64,000 bases of DNA from Kitagawia praeruptora (lineage: Eukaryota > Streptophyta > Magnoliopsida > Apiales > Apiaceae), in NCBI GenBank assembly GCA_037693485.1, contig CM075354.1, positions 160,171,501 through 160,235,500 of the forward strand. The letters are read 5' to 3'. The notes under the pieces are model-generated. The model was given only the letters and a program-made list of their open reading frames with translations, was not told the DNA's origin and did not search any database. Shown here in pieces: positions 1-13,200 of the stretch. Position 1 is the first letter of the stretch. Every line of letters starts with the position of its first letter. Position numbers and translations under genes: made by a program.

Positions 1-370
1 CCTCATTATCTCAGTGGTTTTGAAATCATTTAACAATCCAAATTCCATTGGTATTCTCTTAACTTAATAATCCCCTGGCTCAAATCTAAATTCACTAATC
101 CCTCAATATATAATTCTTATAATGTTTCCATTCTCCTTAATATCCAATAGAAGTTCTTTTGGAAGTCTAAATCCTCAAAAATCCATATTTAGGAATTTCT
201 GAAATCCATCGTCATTTCGAGTCACTTATTTTCAATGTACAACACTAATATGGTTTCTGTTTATTCATTCTCCGTTTCCATTATGGAGTACTTATATACC
301 ATTTTTCTAAATCCTCGAAATTTACTATTCATGTGATCACTGTAGTTTTGCTAAAGTCAGGGTTATTACA
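1..370 (+). mobile_element. Possible 3' end of an LTR element truncated by the window edge
   Basis: No reading frame is visible in this AT-rich stretch. It ends in GGGTTATTACA, which resembles plant LTR 3' ends (element D ends in GGGGTGTTACA). The very next base, 371, is in the middle of a copia reverse transcriptase frame. The simplest reading is the right end of another LTR element inserted into the pol gene of element A. The matching left end and target duplication lie outside the window, so this is inference. Confidence 0.35.
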
Positions 371-1699
371 CTGGTGGCCAAGGGATACTCTCAGGAAGAA
401 GGAATTGACTATGATGAAACCTTTGCACCTGTAGCTAGATTGGAAGCAATCAGGATGTTTCTAGCATTTGCAGCTCATTCAAAATTCAAGGTATACCAGA
501 TGGATGTAAAAAGTGCTTTTCTAAAAGGCAAGCTTGATGAGGAAGTGTATGTTGAACAACCACCTGGATTTGTTGATCCACAATTTCCAAATCATGTCTA
601 CAAACTTGACAAGGCACTCTATGGACTAAAGCAGGCACCAAGAGCATGGTATGAGACTTTGTCTAAATTTCTTCTTGAAAATAGCTTCACAAGAGGTACA
701 ATTGACAAAACTCTATTCTTTAGAAAGATAAAAGGTGAATTGCTTTTAGTTCAAGTTTATGTTGATGATATCGTATTTGGTTTTACTAATGAAAAGTTGT
801 GTGCTAAGTTTAGCAAGCTTATGCAGTCTAAATATCAGATGAGCATGATGGGTGAACTAAATTATTTCTTAGGCTTGCAGGTCAAACGGACTGAGACTGG
901 TATTTTCATTAATCAGTCAAAGTATATCAAAGATCTTTTAAGAAGGTTTGACTTTCAAGACTGTGTAGTTGTAAAAACACCCATGGCAACAGCCACTAAA
1001 CTAGACTCTGATCCTAAAGGAAAGAGTGTGGATAATACTAGTTATAGAGGCATGATAGGCTCATTGCTATATTTAATTGCAAGAAGACCAGATATAATGT
1101 TTTCTACCTGTTTATGTGCTAGATTCCAAAGTGATCCTAAGGAATCTCATTTAATTGCTGTGAAGAGAATTTTTAGATATCTCAAAGGAACTCCAAATCT
1201 TGGTTTGTGGTATCCTAGAGAATCTGATTTCTCCCTAATTGGTTATTCAGACTCTGATTATGCAGGGTGTAAAATAGACATGAAAAGCACTACAGGTACA
1301 TGTCAATTCTTGGGAAACAGATTGATTTCTTGGGCAAGCAAGAAGCAACAATATGTCTCAACCTCAACTACAGAAGCTGAGTACATAGCAGCAGGCAATT
1401 GTTGTGCACAGCTCCTTTAGATAAAAAATCAGTTGATGGATTATGGTATGACACTTAGTAATATTCCTATGTTTTGTGATAATACTAGTGCTATCAAAAT
1501 TACAGAAAATCCAGTTCAACATTCAAGGACTAAGTACATTGATGTCAGGTATCATTTTATTAGAGAATATATTGAAAATGGTACTGTGGAACTTTATTTT
1601 GTTCCTACTGACAAACAGCTTGCAGATATTCTAACTAAACCACTTGATGAGGCTACATTCATTAGGTTGGTTAGTGAGTTGGGAATGTTAAATTTTTAG
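371..1699 (+). pseudogene. Element A pol: reverse transcriptase and RNase H, 5'-truncated with one nonsense codon
   Basis: The frame opens at LVAKGYSQEEGIDYDETFAP, the classic copia RT start region, so all upstream pol is missing. RT motifs follow, including the QMDVKSAFL block and the catalytic YVDD at 758-769. RNase H is marked by STTEAEYIA and by the terminal block ADILTKPLDEATF. A single in-frame TAG at 1418-1420 falls where copia proteins normally have Trp (CAQLLW), so TGG to TAG is likely; the same frame then stays open to the TAG at 1697-1699. In an intact element this part of Pol copies RNA into cDNA. With the 5' end gone it cannot be functional. The family call is firm. Confidence 0.92.
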
Positions 1700-3110
1700 A
1701 TCTTTAACATCTACAAAAGTAACAAGGTATGTTGTGTTCAGCTTATAGACTTGATATTCTTGTAAGGATCTATATTTGTTAGTTAAATGCTTAAGTTGTA
1801 ACATTGTACTTTGATAAATATCAGTATGATAGACTTATCTTTATCAAGATCAGGATTACTATCAGTATGCTGACGTCATCAGGATTTTTTAGTCAGTATC
1901 AGGATTGTGAAATTTGTGTGACTTATTCAAATCCTGAAGTACATGTTATGTAGTGATCTAATTCTGAGTTCTATTAAGTCTATGCTAGTAAGCTTTAATA
2001 CATTCATACTGATAGTTTATATTGTTTTTCAGATCATTCAATAAACAACAATAGGCAAGTAGATAATAAGAAATTGTATTTTCATTAATTGAAAGCATTA
2101 CATACATGGAAATGAAATACAAACATCTTTTTGTCTAACTTCTACTAATTCTATTCTTGTCTAAAGTTGTTGCTGTTCTTAGTCTTCACAGATCTACTTC
2201 AGGACAAGGAGCATCTCAAGGAGGTTAGAGGGAGATTGTATCCAACAGATGGATGTTTAAAGAGAAGGTTCTGGACATTATTTGGATCTACTCCATCCAT
2301 GTCTAAAGCGATGAGAAAAGTCATCTCTTCAAAAAGACAAACTATGAACCTTTAGTCATGAACAATCGGTTCATCATTTGTGAGGAATCGAAAGATTGGG
2401 CAAAAGGCCATTGTGTTTTGTGGAAGCTCTGTGATTACAGAGAGGTTTTGTGTGATTTGTGGAGTTAAGAAAGGCAAAAGACATCAGGTGTTTATAAAGG
2501 AAAAAAGTGAGAAGCTGAACAGTCATTTGAAATGTTCAATGTATCGGCGTATATATCTATGCGTATGACTGACCCTCTCATATTTTCAAGATATTTTTAC
2601 AATCTAACAAAATATTTTTGTTTGGATTACTGATGTTCTTTTCAGGTTAAATTTTGAAATTGCCACGTGGAACTACATTTAATCTCTGGAATTAGGATGA
2701 TAGTGATCAGGAAAACAAGAGTGATTTCATCAGGATTGATGATTATTTTTAATTTTTTTAATCAAATTGAAAATTGTGATTATCTTGGTGAAAAAGATCA
2801 CATTAGGAAATGAAACTGATCAGTATTGATTTTATTTTGATTTTACCCTGATTTATTTAATTGAAATCAATTTTGGATTTTATTTTCCAAAAATCGTGGG
2901 TAAACTGCATTTTTCAGGGACTGACACCTGTCAACCTACGTGTCAACATGAGTTAGTGGATCTGAAGGATTTTTGAATATATCTTTATTTTGAGACTCTG
3001 ATTGTTTATTGCTAACTTCTAGTTCGTATTTCTTAAGGCAAAAACATTCATTTAAGTTCTCAAAATCTCTAATCAATTTCAAGATTTCTCAAGTTCTTTT
3101 CAGATCAAAA
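1700..3110 (+). other. Element A spacer between pol and aORF
   Basis: This 1.4-kb AT-rich stretch corresponds in position to 31292-33323 of element B. Two short open frames (2167-2355 and 2380-2568) are present but I recognise nothing in them and do not call them genes. In related Sireviruses this interval is untranslated. A CACGTGG box lies near 2664. Confidence 0.5.
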
Positions 3111-5702
3111 ATGGCAGCTCAAAGAAGACTACCAAAATCAGTAGCTTTCAAGTTTGGTAACTTTGATTTTATGACTAATAATCATGTTGCCGCAATCACC
3201 AGCAAGAAAGGAGTATCAGCTGATTTTCATCCTATAATGGATTTTATGGCTATTAGACCTTTGCGTTATGCATTGGCAGCATCTCTAGAAATAAATCAAG
3301 CTGCAGTTTCACAAGCTTGGGAGAATGCTGAAGTAATTGATTCTACTCAGAGTCAATCAGGTAAGATTGTTCTACACCTAGGACAAGATACTTATGACAT
3401 TACTGAATCTATTATTAATTCAGTACTTCACTTACCTGTTAATGTTAATTATGCAAGTGAACCATCTGATGATGATGTAAGAACTATGTTGTCTGCACTA
3501 GGTTATAGTGGACCTCTAGACAACATGAGCCAGTTAAATAGATTTTTTCTTAGGAAAGAATGGTCTTTCTTCTTTGATCAAATTGATAAATGTTTTACTG
3601 GTAAATGTAGTTCTTTTCAACAAATTACTTATGTTACATCACATATTGCTTATAGTTTGCTTTATGACAGAGTAATAAACATTGGTCACATTATCTTAAG
3701 TCAGATGTGTATTAAACTTGGGTCAAGAGATCAAGACATGAAAATGGTTTATTATCATAGATTTATGCAAATGTTTATTAACCATTTTATTCCTGATGTT
3801 GAAGCTAGATTTGGTAGTGAACATTGTGTTTCTTCTTATGTATAGCAAAAGAGAATTTTCTCTGATATTACAAAGAAGGACAATGAAAAGAATCTAGATG
3901 AATTACCTGCAATTCATTATCCACATCATGTTCAGGTAATTATTAAAACTCATCTTCCTACTCTATACAATTCTTCTTTCTTTTGTGGTGAAATGACTCA
4001 GGAATCTCATTTGGAGGAGAACCCCCCTGTGTCTACCCAAGTAGCCCAAAACATTATAGTCTCTGAAACAATTCAAGAACAAAATTTTGATCCACAGCCT
4101 GTTGTTTCAAAAAAACCAACATCTGGTGTTTCTCAAAAGACATCAGTTGTAAGGAAGAGAAGATTTGTTGTGTCAAGTAGTAGTAGTAGTTCTAGTGAAG
4201 ATGATGATAATATATCTCTTGCTGCGAGAGAAGAATTGAAGGCTACAATTCAACTTTCTAAGCTTGGACAAAGATATGAAGCACCTAGTCATAGCCAGGC
4301 TGTAGTCTCTCAAAAGGCTGTAGTGCTTAAAAAGGGAAAACAGTTACTGGATACTGTCTCTCAATAGACTGTGTCTATTGAAAAAGAATCTCATCCAAGA
4401 TCACTTCTGTGTCTACACCTCTTGAGTCTTCTCAGGATAAATCTTTTGCTCACTATACCAGGAGAACAAGGAGAAAGATTCAATTGTCACCTACACACAC
4501 AGAGTCTAGTCCAACTAACATCATGCAGGTCTCTACAAATGAAGCTACAATCAAGTCAGCAATTGATAATAGAGATCTTGATATTGATTCTTTATGGGAA
4601 ACTACATTGTCATACAGACTGGCTATGGGAGTTATTTCTATCAAAGTGAAACTATCCAGGCCTGTTCTAGATTTTTTAGTTGAAAGAGTTCCAAAACTTT
4701 CATTTCCAGAAGAGTATGGACTTCTACATCAAAGACTTGACTTAATGAAGATGTATTTCTATGTATCTGTCAAAAGACAATTAGTCAAGAAATTTGGACT
4801 CTCAAAGCATGTTGCACTTCAATCACTTCATGCATATTTATTTGACAAGGATGTCATTATTGAAGATGCTTCAGCTCAAGGTGAACAACAGGAGGAAGTA
4901 GATAGAGAAATGCAATCAACAGGAGATACTATTGCACCAGTGGTGGATAGTAGGACAGATAAGATCACAATCATTACAACACAAGAACCATCTAGTCAGA
5001 GGTTAGATGACTCAGGAGCTGTGATAGCTGATGCTGAAAGGTCTTTTGTGATGACTAAAATTGCAAGTGAGAAACCCTATGATATGGGAGGAATGGCTTT
5101 GATTGATTTTATTGAAGATCAAACAAACATTGTTCAGTCAGAGTCTATCCACCTTGAGGGTGAGTCTCAGCAAACAACACTTAAAGACGGTGATATACTA
5201 ACTAAGGTGTCTAATGAAGTATTACTGAAGACATAAGAGTCTAGTAGAGAACCTGAAAGTGGTATACTGGAGCCTGTAGTCTTTGGAAGGAAAGAAGATA
5301 TTTGTTAGGATTCAGAGACTATAGCAGCTCACTCCTTGGAGAAAACCTTAAGCCCCTTGCCAGATGAGGAACCCTCTCTCCAAGTGAGTTCAGGTATAAA
5401 AACTTCTTCTAAACTCTATTTTTCTGTAGGTTATGAGAGCACTTATCCAAAATTGAGTGATACACTTGAAAAGATGGATAATAATCCACAATCTGAGAGG
5501 CTGGCTCCTGACCAGGCAAAAGGAGAGATAAAAAGAGTGTTGACTTTAGAAAGTCAAAGTGAGAATGAGGGTATGGATGATCAACTCCATAGTGAGGGAG
5601 AGAAAATTAGGAAACCACCATCGTTTGATTTCTGGGATTTTTCCTGAATCTTGGTCTGACAATCTTGGTATGGATGCTGGTACTTATTCTAATATCAAAA
5701 TA
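3111..5702 (+). pseudogene. Element A additional ORF (aORF), 5' part, broken
   Basis: The start is the ATG at 3111 (MAAQRRLPK); the longer open frame upstream looks like leader. The first 245 codons are clean and are homologous by eye to the element B aORF: both have a KEW-FFFD block, a YSLLY block and a YF/YH-RF-Q-F-N block. A TAG at 3843-3845 follows, after which the same frame continues to a TAG at 4365. A frameshift near 4390-4408 moves coding to another frame (running to a TAA at 5234), with another TAG at 5306, and a further frameshift near 5635 in a T run restores a frame that reaches the element D insertion. The middle is Ser-, Gln- and Glu-rich and low in complexity. Function is unknown; extra ORFs after pol in Sireviruses are often called env-like, but I see no signal peptide or membrane span. 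Confidence 0.7.
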
Positions 5703-8434
5703 TGTAAGAACCCAAATTTTCGGTAGAATTAAAATTTTTTATATATTGATGAAAGAATGAACAGTGACTCCGACTACAGGGTATTAGCAATGAATGTGAA
5801 TAGATTTAGATTCAAATATTTATATGTCATGAAGAATGCCTTTGGTTGACAGCATAGATAAGAATAATCTATCTTCTAGGAATATAAGTTATATTATTCC
5901 AAGAAAGATTATTCTTGTGTCATCCAAATCAATATCTGTTATTAGTCCAGTGGTTCCGTAAAAGGTTAAGGAACGCCCGAAAGAGGACCAGGGCATTTTT
6001 TTAATAAATTTAAGGAATAAAAGAAATAATAAAGTGTGAATAGTGATTTTGGTGGAGATGGGAATATTATTGGACGACGCTATATAGAAGTATTCAGAAC
6101 GGATTTCTGAGTTCGTATACATGATCCAGGGGCGAAATAAGTGTATGTAAACGACATCGGATTCAGAAAAATAGCACTTTTATTTTCTCCGAGATTTCCC
6201 TGGACACTGAGAGACTTAAGAATTTATTAAAAGGATTTAAGGAAATTAAATTCAAGAATTATAAAGGAGGATTGAGAATGGTAGTATAAATATTAAGAAG
6301 GTTTCCGGTGAAAACCTAACTAGAAATCCTTGAGACATTCCTCCGAACGATTAATGAAACGGAGCAATAATCGGGCAAAGAAACAAGCAGGAATTCAAGA
6401 TGCATGCATGTGCAAGTAGAAAATATCTAGTAACCAAGCTAGTTACATTGCTAACTAGTGGTATTAGAAACAAACCAAGTACTTAGCATGATTTCATCAT
6501 CCAACCACAAAATCCTAACACTTGTCCACTTGATTGTATCATGGATGACCTAGGAACTTTAATAAAGCCACTTTATGCTAGATATTATCCATATCCATCA
6601 CAATAATTCACATTAGCCAAGGATTAGATCAAGAGCAAGCCAAACAACTCCATTTCTCTCATTTTCTCTAAACTGCCCAGCAGGAACACCAAGGAAAGAA
6701 AAATTCATATCTCCATTTCTATCCATGATAAAATCACCAAATTTTAACCATTGCTTCTCCACTCCATGTTCAAGGTACGTTCCAAATTTCATAGCAATCA
6801 AAGTAGTATAGCCTAGGCAAATCACCTCCCTAAGTTGAAGAAGCAAACTGTCCAGATTGTTGACAGTTTCTGTGATGATTTTCAAACGGCTATATCTCCT
6901 TCATTACTCAATGGAATTTTGTGTTCTTTAGCTTGTTGGAAATCTGGTTGGATGCTCTACAACTCTCCTTTAGAAGTCTTGTCCAGAAAACCTCGGTAAG
7001 GCCCTCGTTTTTCATGATCTTTCAACTGCATTATAGCAGATCCGAAAATCACTAACTATGTTCTTGATGATTCTTGCTAGTTTAAGGTTGTAATGAGTTC
7101 TAAGGACTAGATCAAGGCTTAGAAAGGGCTTTAACACTCTCCAAGGAAGGTATAAACCTCATGAACCCTAGATCTTACTTTGAGATTTTGCATGCTCTTG
7201 ATGGATTTAGTATAAGATGTGTTAATAGCATGATTATAAGCATGATTATGTAGTGATTGTTTGATTTAAGAGATGTGATTATCATGTTGGTAAAGTAGAT
7301 GAGTTTGGACAGTTGGAGATATGTAATATGTTTACAAGTTGTTTGGATGCCCGGTGTGGCTTTGTGGAATCGTTATGATTTTAGAACGTTCGATTTATAG
7401 CCGTCGTAATGCCGAATTTTCGTTAACCTTAAGAAATCATGTTTGACAGTAGCCATAACTCACTGACTAGCTTCGTATTCTGCCATGACAAGGTAGATTA
7501 TGTTATAAGCTTCGTTTTGATATAAAGATCGTATGAAATGGACTTACGGTTTAGGAGTTATGATTAAATTCGTAAAAGTGGTTTGAAACCGTAAACGAAA
7601 GTTCGTAACTGAAATTGGATTCCTTTAATACTATGAAATCGGTGGCGAATCTGGATAATTAAATAATAGAGATAAAAAGGAAGGTGTGGGAGAAGACCAC
7701 ATGTCGAATGGATCATTTTCCGATTTTATAAAAATGTTCGAATCAAGGTTAAACGCGAACGAACCCCTAGAAGCATACTTGGTTATGACTTTGGTAAATG
7801 ACTTAGAAAACGAGCGATAAATCTCGAGGTATAATCTTGGTTCGTAAATGACCGACCTTAAAACTTACATGACTCAAGTATATACAAAGTGTAAGTATGA
7901 CGACATGTCTTAGTAGCGAACGAATGACGGGTCATAGCGAGAATAAAGAGAATTTCACTAAAGGGTGTTTAGCGAGATAACTCGAAAACGTGTTTCGACT
8001 TAAATAAGTTATACTTAGCCTTTTAAAAAGTGTTAAGTGATTGACCTCGGTTATTGTGACTATTTATAGATCACCGGATTGACACGAGGCACCCTACCCC
8101 TTCAGGATTTCCAGGCAAGTTTCCAATACCTTGGAACTGTTGTTGTGATAATATATATGATTGTTCTTATACATATGCCATAGCATGCATGTTTGTTTTC
8201 AAAGTATATTGGAATACTTGTTCCCTGAATTGATATTGGCTTATAGACTATATATGAAATATCAGTTATAAGCCGGGTTGTTTGGTTAAGACCCTTTGCG
8301 AAGGGCGTATGATATTCATACTTCAAATATAGACCGGGAGTCGATATTTTGTAATATATAAATAGTCATGGAAACTGGAGGGATTCCAGCGACAAATTTA
8401 TTATTTCGAGTAACGTTATTTAAGAATTACCTCA

Positions 8435-9200
8435 GTGAAGGAATATTTAATGAATATTATTTTAATATTCATTTAGAATGTCGTTTATTTAATGATAATT
8501 ATTTTGAACATTCATTGGAGTTATTTAGCTAATGAATATTATTTTGAATATTCATTAGAGTTATTTGGTTGACGAATATCATTCCCAACTATTCATTTGG
8601 GTTAATTATTTAATGAATATTATTTGGTATACTCATTTGATCTTTAATTATTTAATGAATATTAGTTGGAATATTCATTTGATCTTTATTTATTTAGTGA
8701 ATATTACTTTCGAATATTCATTTAAAGTTTTATTTACTTAATGAATATCATTTTAAAATATTCATTGGAAGTTCTATTTACACAAGGAATATTATTTCGA
8801 ATATTCCTTTAAAGCTTTGATTACTAAATGAATATCATTTGGATATTCATTTAGAATATTATTTGTTAAATGAATATTATTTTGATATTCATTTGGAAGA
8901 TTATTTGTTGAAGGAATATTATTTGAATATTCACTTGGAATGTTATTTGTTAAATGAATATTATTTTCAACTATTCATTTAAGGTTTGATTAGTTAGTAA
9001 ATATTATTTTAAATATTTGTTTAAGCTTATTTACTTAAGAATATTATTTTGAATATTCATTTAAGAAGAGATTTATTTAGCAAATATTCCTATATACTCA
9101 TTCAAGGATTACTTACGAGCAATAGTAGGATTTAGTAATATTCCTAAATTATTATTGATTTAATAAATATTCTTGGAATATTTATTTAAACTCTTCTAAA
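8435..9200 (+). repeat. Array of about 18 diverged 42-bp units, each an AT-rich palindrome (5' LTR copy)
   Basis: Units follow the pattern ATGAATATT, a short loop, AATATTCAT, then a spacer ending near TTATTT. The period is about 41-44 bp. Many units differ from each other, yet the two arms of a unit often change together, for example GGAATATT paired with AATATTCC near 8784-8812. The array lies just upstream of the LTR TATA box. Confidence 0.9.
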
Positions 9201-9378
9201 TTCTTTTTTTATATAATGACTTATATTATTTAAAGATTATATTTCACCTTCGGATATTATGTAAAATATATCGGAGTCTTTTATGACTATTTTATCAAGG
9301 GGAGGTTCCCAAAACTCTATCTTCATTTAAATCTGTCTTATAAGAAGATTTAAATACTCGCTCAATCTTCAAAATACA

Positions 9379-9388
9379 TATATAAGGG
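9379..9388 (+). promoter_or_regulatory. Probable TATA box of the element D LTR
   Basis: The sequence ATATATAAGG lies after the AT-rich array and before a less AT-rich stretch, as expected for the U3/R boundary. The copy in the 3' LTR is near 20096. Confidence 0.5.
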
Positions 9389-10625
9389 GACCTCACTTGA
9401 GAGATGTTATTTATTGGACTGCCCGGTCCTGTACTTGCTAAAATATCTTGTCACTCACATCTTGATTCTTTCAAACATCGATATGAATCTGTTTGGTTAC
9501 CTCCTCAACGCTCGAGGGGTAAGAATTGATGGAACAAGTTTATATCCATTAACAAGCATCAGCTTGGGAAATATTGGTGAATTTTCCTTTCCAATTAGAT
9601 ACGACTACTTTGTGGAGTCCTATCAACAAGTGTTATACTTGGGGAAAGGGGGACGAACTTTACGTTTCAAAGTTATGGATGTGAAATGAACTAGGAGATG
9701 CGTAAGTGACCCAGTGGTGCCGGTCTAGCAAATGGCCCAATAGTTGGCCGGGGGGTTCCAGAGGGCGGTAGACAAGTAAATCCGTCGGTGCTTCCTTCTA
9801 CATGTAGAGAACAAGAGGTGGGGAGCATAACATGCGACTGATCATCGTGTAAATGCTATGTCTCCTGGCGCGTCAAACTCCAGTATTAGTTCATCTTTCA
9901 ATGTTGGAAAATTTCCTGCAACATTATCATTGTTGGCAGGTTTGACTAGTGTTTGAACTGGAATTGCAATATTCTTCTGCAAGTTCCTCTATTATGAAAA
10001 TTCGATAATATCTTGCTTATCTTTGACATAGCAGATATTTCTTCAGAACAAATATATTTTGAGTTACCTTGTAACTTCATCTCATACCATGTATTGGTAC
10101 TACGTTCGTTGGTGCATGGCATATGGTATCAAATATATTTTGAACTGTTATATATTATTACTGTTCAGTTATATTCTTTTAGGTGGGCTATTGCTCACCC
10201 TTGCTTTATTTATCTATATCACAACAACAGCTAGATCAGATGGTCACGTAAGGCGCACTCAGTGTAAGCAGGTGACAGCCGTCAGAGGAATAACCGCTGA
10301 GGTCATCGCTACCATTGCTGAAGAGACAGCTACTGGTAGGCTAGTCATTAGCATTTGAGTATTAAATGTAATTATTATATGGTATATGCAAATGGATGGC
10401 AAAGAGTATGTAATGGTTAATTGTAATTCTTTGGGTTGTAAGAACTCGAACTTGTGATTAATAATATTGATGGTTACTCTGATTTCATCTCTGGGACTAT
10501 AACGGGTGTGTTATGTTGTTATTTTGGGTCACTAGGTTGTAATTTAATTTATGTTGGTTTTGTGGATAGAAATTGAGACTGTAACGACCCGATCCCTGAC
10601 CCCGGATCTGGGGGTGTTACAGAAA

Positions 10626-10637
10626 TGGTATCAGAGG
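10626..10637 (+). promoter_or_regulatory. Primer binding site of element D
   Basis: TGGTATCAGAGG starts 4 bp after the 5' LTR. It matches the tRNA-Met 3' end used by many plant LTR elements except at its last base. Confidence 0.8.
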
Positions 10638-12082
10638 GTTACGTTATAAATCCCAGAGATGTTGCGACATTAAAACAATAAATTCACTAAGATAGTAAGA
10701 ACTCTTGCCAAGTTCATAGTCGGACTACTTAATGTAGTACTGACATATAAAACCCTTATGGGAACTATTAAGTATCATGGTAGTAACTTAAGCTTATTCT
10801 CGTACCAACTAGTAAGGCGACAGACCTTGAAGCGTATGAGTAGCAGCGCGATGATGCTTGATTACATGCTGACGATCGGATGGTGGATTCGATAGAGTAC
10901 TCTTCTGAGGAACCGGAAGAGGTTTCAGCAGAGGAGGAGAATCCTATTAAAAAGAAGGAAGTTTACCTTTGAGGAAATGAGGGCTATAGCCAGAGAGACT
11001 GTAAGAGATAAGGTATAGTGCTTAGAGAAGTAAGCGTAAAGAACTGAGATATTATTAAGAGAACTAAAGATGCGTATTGGATTCATAGCCGGACTACCGG
11101 AGGAAGTACCAGCAATTAAGATGAATTGGAAGGATTACTTTAGGTCTTATATGGGGATAGATAAAGATCCTTAGAGACCTTCAGATTAACGAGAAAAGAG
11201 TTAGAGTGGTACATGATTATCAAAGACAAAGATAGAGGACAAGGAGCAGAGTCTCCAGGAGCAATTGAGATAGAGGCGAGAAGTGTCATATCATTTGATA
11301 ATGGGTTAGGCTTGAATATTGTTAATATTAATTCGCCCTGAGAAGGCAGATTTCATAGGTTATAATTTATGAAACCAAATTGAGATTAATAAGGTGGTTT
11401 TATTCAGTAAGGTGTCCATTTTATGAATGGATCAACTTAGAAAATAAAGACATTGGAAGGTGATGGCATGATTGGATAAATTATATAAGGAAGTAGTAAG
11501 CGAGACAATGATCTCAGAACCTACAAGAGGAGAAGACCAGTGGGTCTGTGATAAACTAGTAATGAGGCTATCGTCAGGAACCAAGTATAAGTTTAGCTCA
11601 ATTCCGTGAATGATAAACCAGAAACATTAGATGCATGTGATTCAAATGAATATTAAATTCTTTCTTTTCCCTGAATGGATTATGGTAGTTACCTTAAGTT
11701 TATTCTGACACTGAATCATAAATGGCGAGCAGTGGTTGAGATGTAATTGAGAATGCTTTTAGATGAAACCTGAGAGAACAGGTGTAGGCCAAGTTCTCGA
11801 AATAAGAGTTTTGGCAAAATGAAGTCCATTTAATAGGACATATGATCAATATGAGTAGTGTTGGTCGGCCCCACCAAGTTAAAGATAGTTTCAAATGGAG
11901 ATTGGCCAACCACACTGGAAGAAGGGGAGAAATTTCATAAGATTCACAAAGTATTACCAGAGAATTGCTCAGGACTTTACAGAAAGTGCAGTATCATAAA
12001 TCGACTTATTGTAAGACTAAAAGTTTGAATGGACAAGATAAATGTGAGAAGATCTTCCTGGAGCTAAAGATGAAGTCGGTGA

Positions 12083-12340
12083 CGACCAGGGTTAGCGTTA
12101 CCTAATGGAAGAAGGAAACTTTGGGATATATTATGATACAACTCATACATGTATAGGTTCTGTGCTTATGCAACACGACAGCATAATTTTGAATACATTT
12201 GGACAGCAAGGTTCATCAGCTTCGGATGGCCTTGGTAGTGCCAATGTTGGGGAACGACTAACTCCGACGGTAGTGTTCCTTCTGAAACTAGTTATAAGAA
12301 AGACCGGTATTCGGTAGTATCGTTTATTTGGACGAATATG
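12083..12340 (+). pseudogene. Ty3-type RNase H relic
   Basis: The frame from 12105 reads EEGNFGIYYDTTHTCIGSVL followed by MQH, matching the Ty3 RNase H block in which an Asp, a Gly-Cys-Val-Leu-Met-Gln stretch and a Leu-Glu-Ala-Val-Val-Phe-Ala-Leu helix occur. A degraded form of that last helix (LTPTVVFLLK) follows after a divergent patch. The fragment is non-functional. Confidence 0.65.
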
Positions 12341-12959
12341 TATCGGGAGGAAGTGGCATGTTTTAGTTTAAAACTTTTGAATTTCCTTCTAGGGGAAGTA
12401 TATATTTGGTTTCTTTCCAATAGTTAAACTCCCAACTTTATGTCAATCATTTTGATATTTAACTGTTTATGGTTTGACCCGCTTGGATGTTCCTAGAAAT
12501 ATTCTTCGGGTATCGAAATGGATCTTCTTAGTGTTACTAGCGGATGGATAGATTGACTGAAATTTCCCTAATCCTGGAAAGGAATTGGACAAAATCTGGC
12601 AAACCTTGTCTTTCTGATTATCTGAGCACGTCACCGAAGAGAATGGAAACTGGAGCGAACCCTATGGATTGGGTAGGGTAGCCGCTATGTGGACTGGTAG
12701 ACAGACCTCGATTATTATGACTGATTATAGGGATAAAATTATCAAGTTGAGATTGGACAGAAAAAGAGAAAAGGGATTAAGAAACAAGCCGGAATGAGAA
12801 ATTTCGAGATTGACTTAAATGAGAAGGCTGTTATGCCAAGAGTGTAAACTTTTATGGCACATGGAATTAATAAGAATAATTGAAAAGATAAAAATAAAGG
12901 AAAGGTGACCGGAGACGGTACCGAGAAGTCGATTGAGACTTATATGGAGTAAAGTTATG

Positions 12960-13200
12960 AAAAGATCAAAAGGTATCAAAGTAGAAGGCACTATGCCAGT
13001 AATTGCTAGAAAAGTGATGCTATTAGCCGACCCCGAAACTCACATATTTTAGCATGGCCAATTGGGGGCAAAGTCACTAAGAATTATCAAGTGACTGAAC
13101 CAGCAATGTAAGAACAAAGCGGGGTACTTCTAATCAAGTGCCAACTGCAAGGGCTTTTGATATAAAATGAATTAAGATACAGGATGTTGGATTTTATATA
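12960..13200 (+). pseudogene. Ty3-type gag zinc knuckle and protease-start relic
   Basis: Around 12968-13015 the translation gives EGHYASNCRK-like residues, the second half of a CCHC knuckle. About 130 bp later a frame reads NQVPTARAFD, a block found just before the protease in plant chromovirus-type elements. Stops interrupt both. Confidence 0.55.

Larger units (their letters stand above)
5703..10621 (+). repeat. Element D 5' LTR
   Basis: This LTR is bounded by TG and CA. A TATA box at about 9379-9388 puts U3 at about 3.7 kb and R-U5 at about 1.2 kb. U3 contains the palindrome array at 8435-9200. Just inside the 3' end is a short hairpin, CCCCGGATCTGGGG. Open frames of 70-99 codons occur identically in both LTRs, show no family signature and are not called as genes. 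Confidence 0.95.

Noticed and set aside
2167..2568. Two 62-codon frames between pol and aORF in element A
   Set aside because: They are short, show no recognisable motif, and lie in a spacer expected to be untranslated.
6613..10358. Open frames of 70-99 codons in the element D LTRs, present in both copies
   Set aside because: Their identity follows from LTR identity. No domain, start context or codon signal supports them, and several overlap in different frames or strands.
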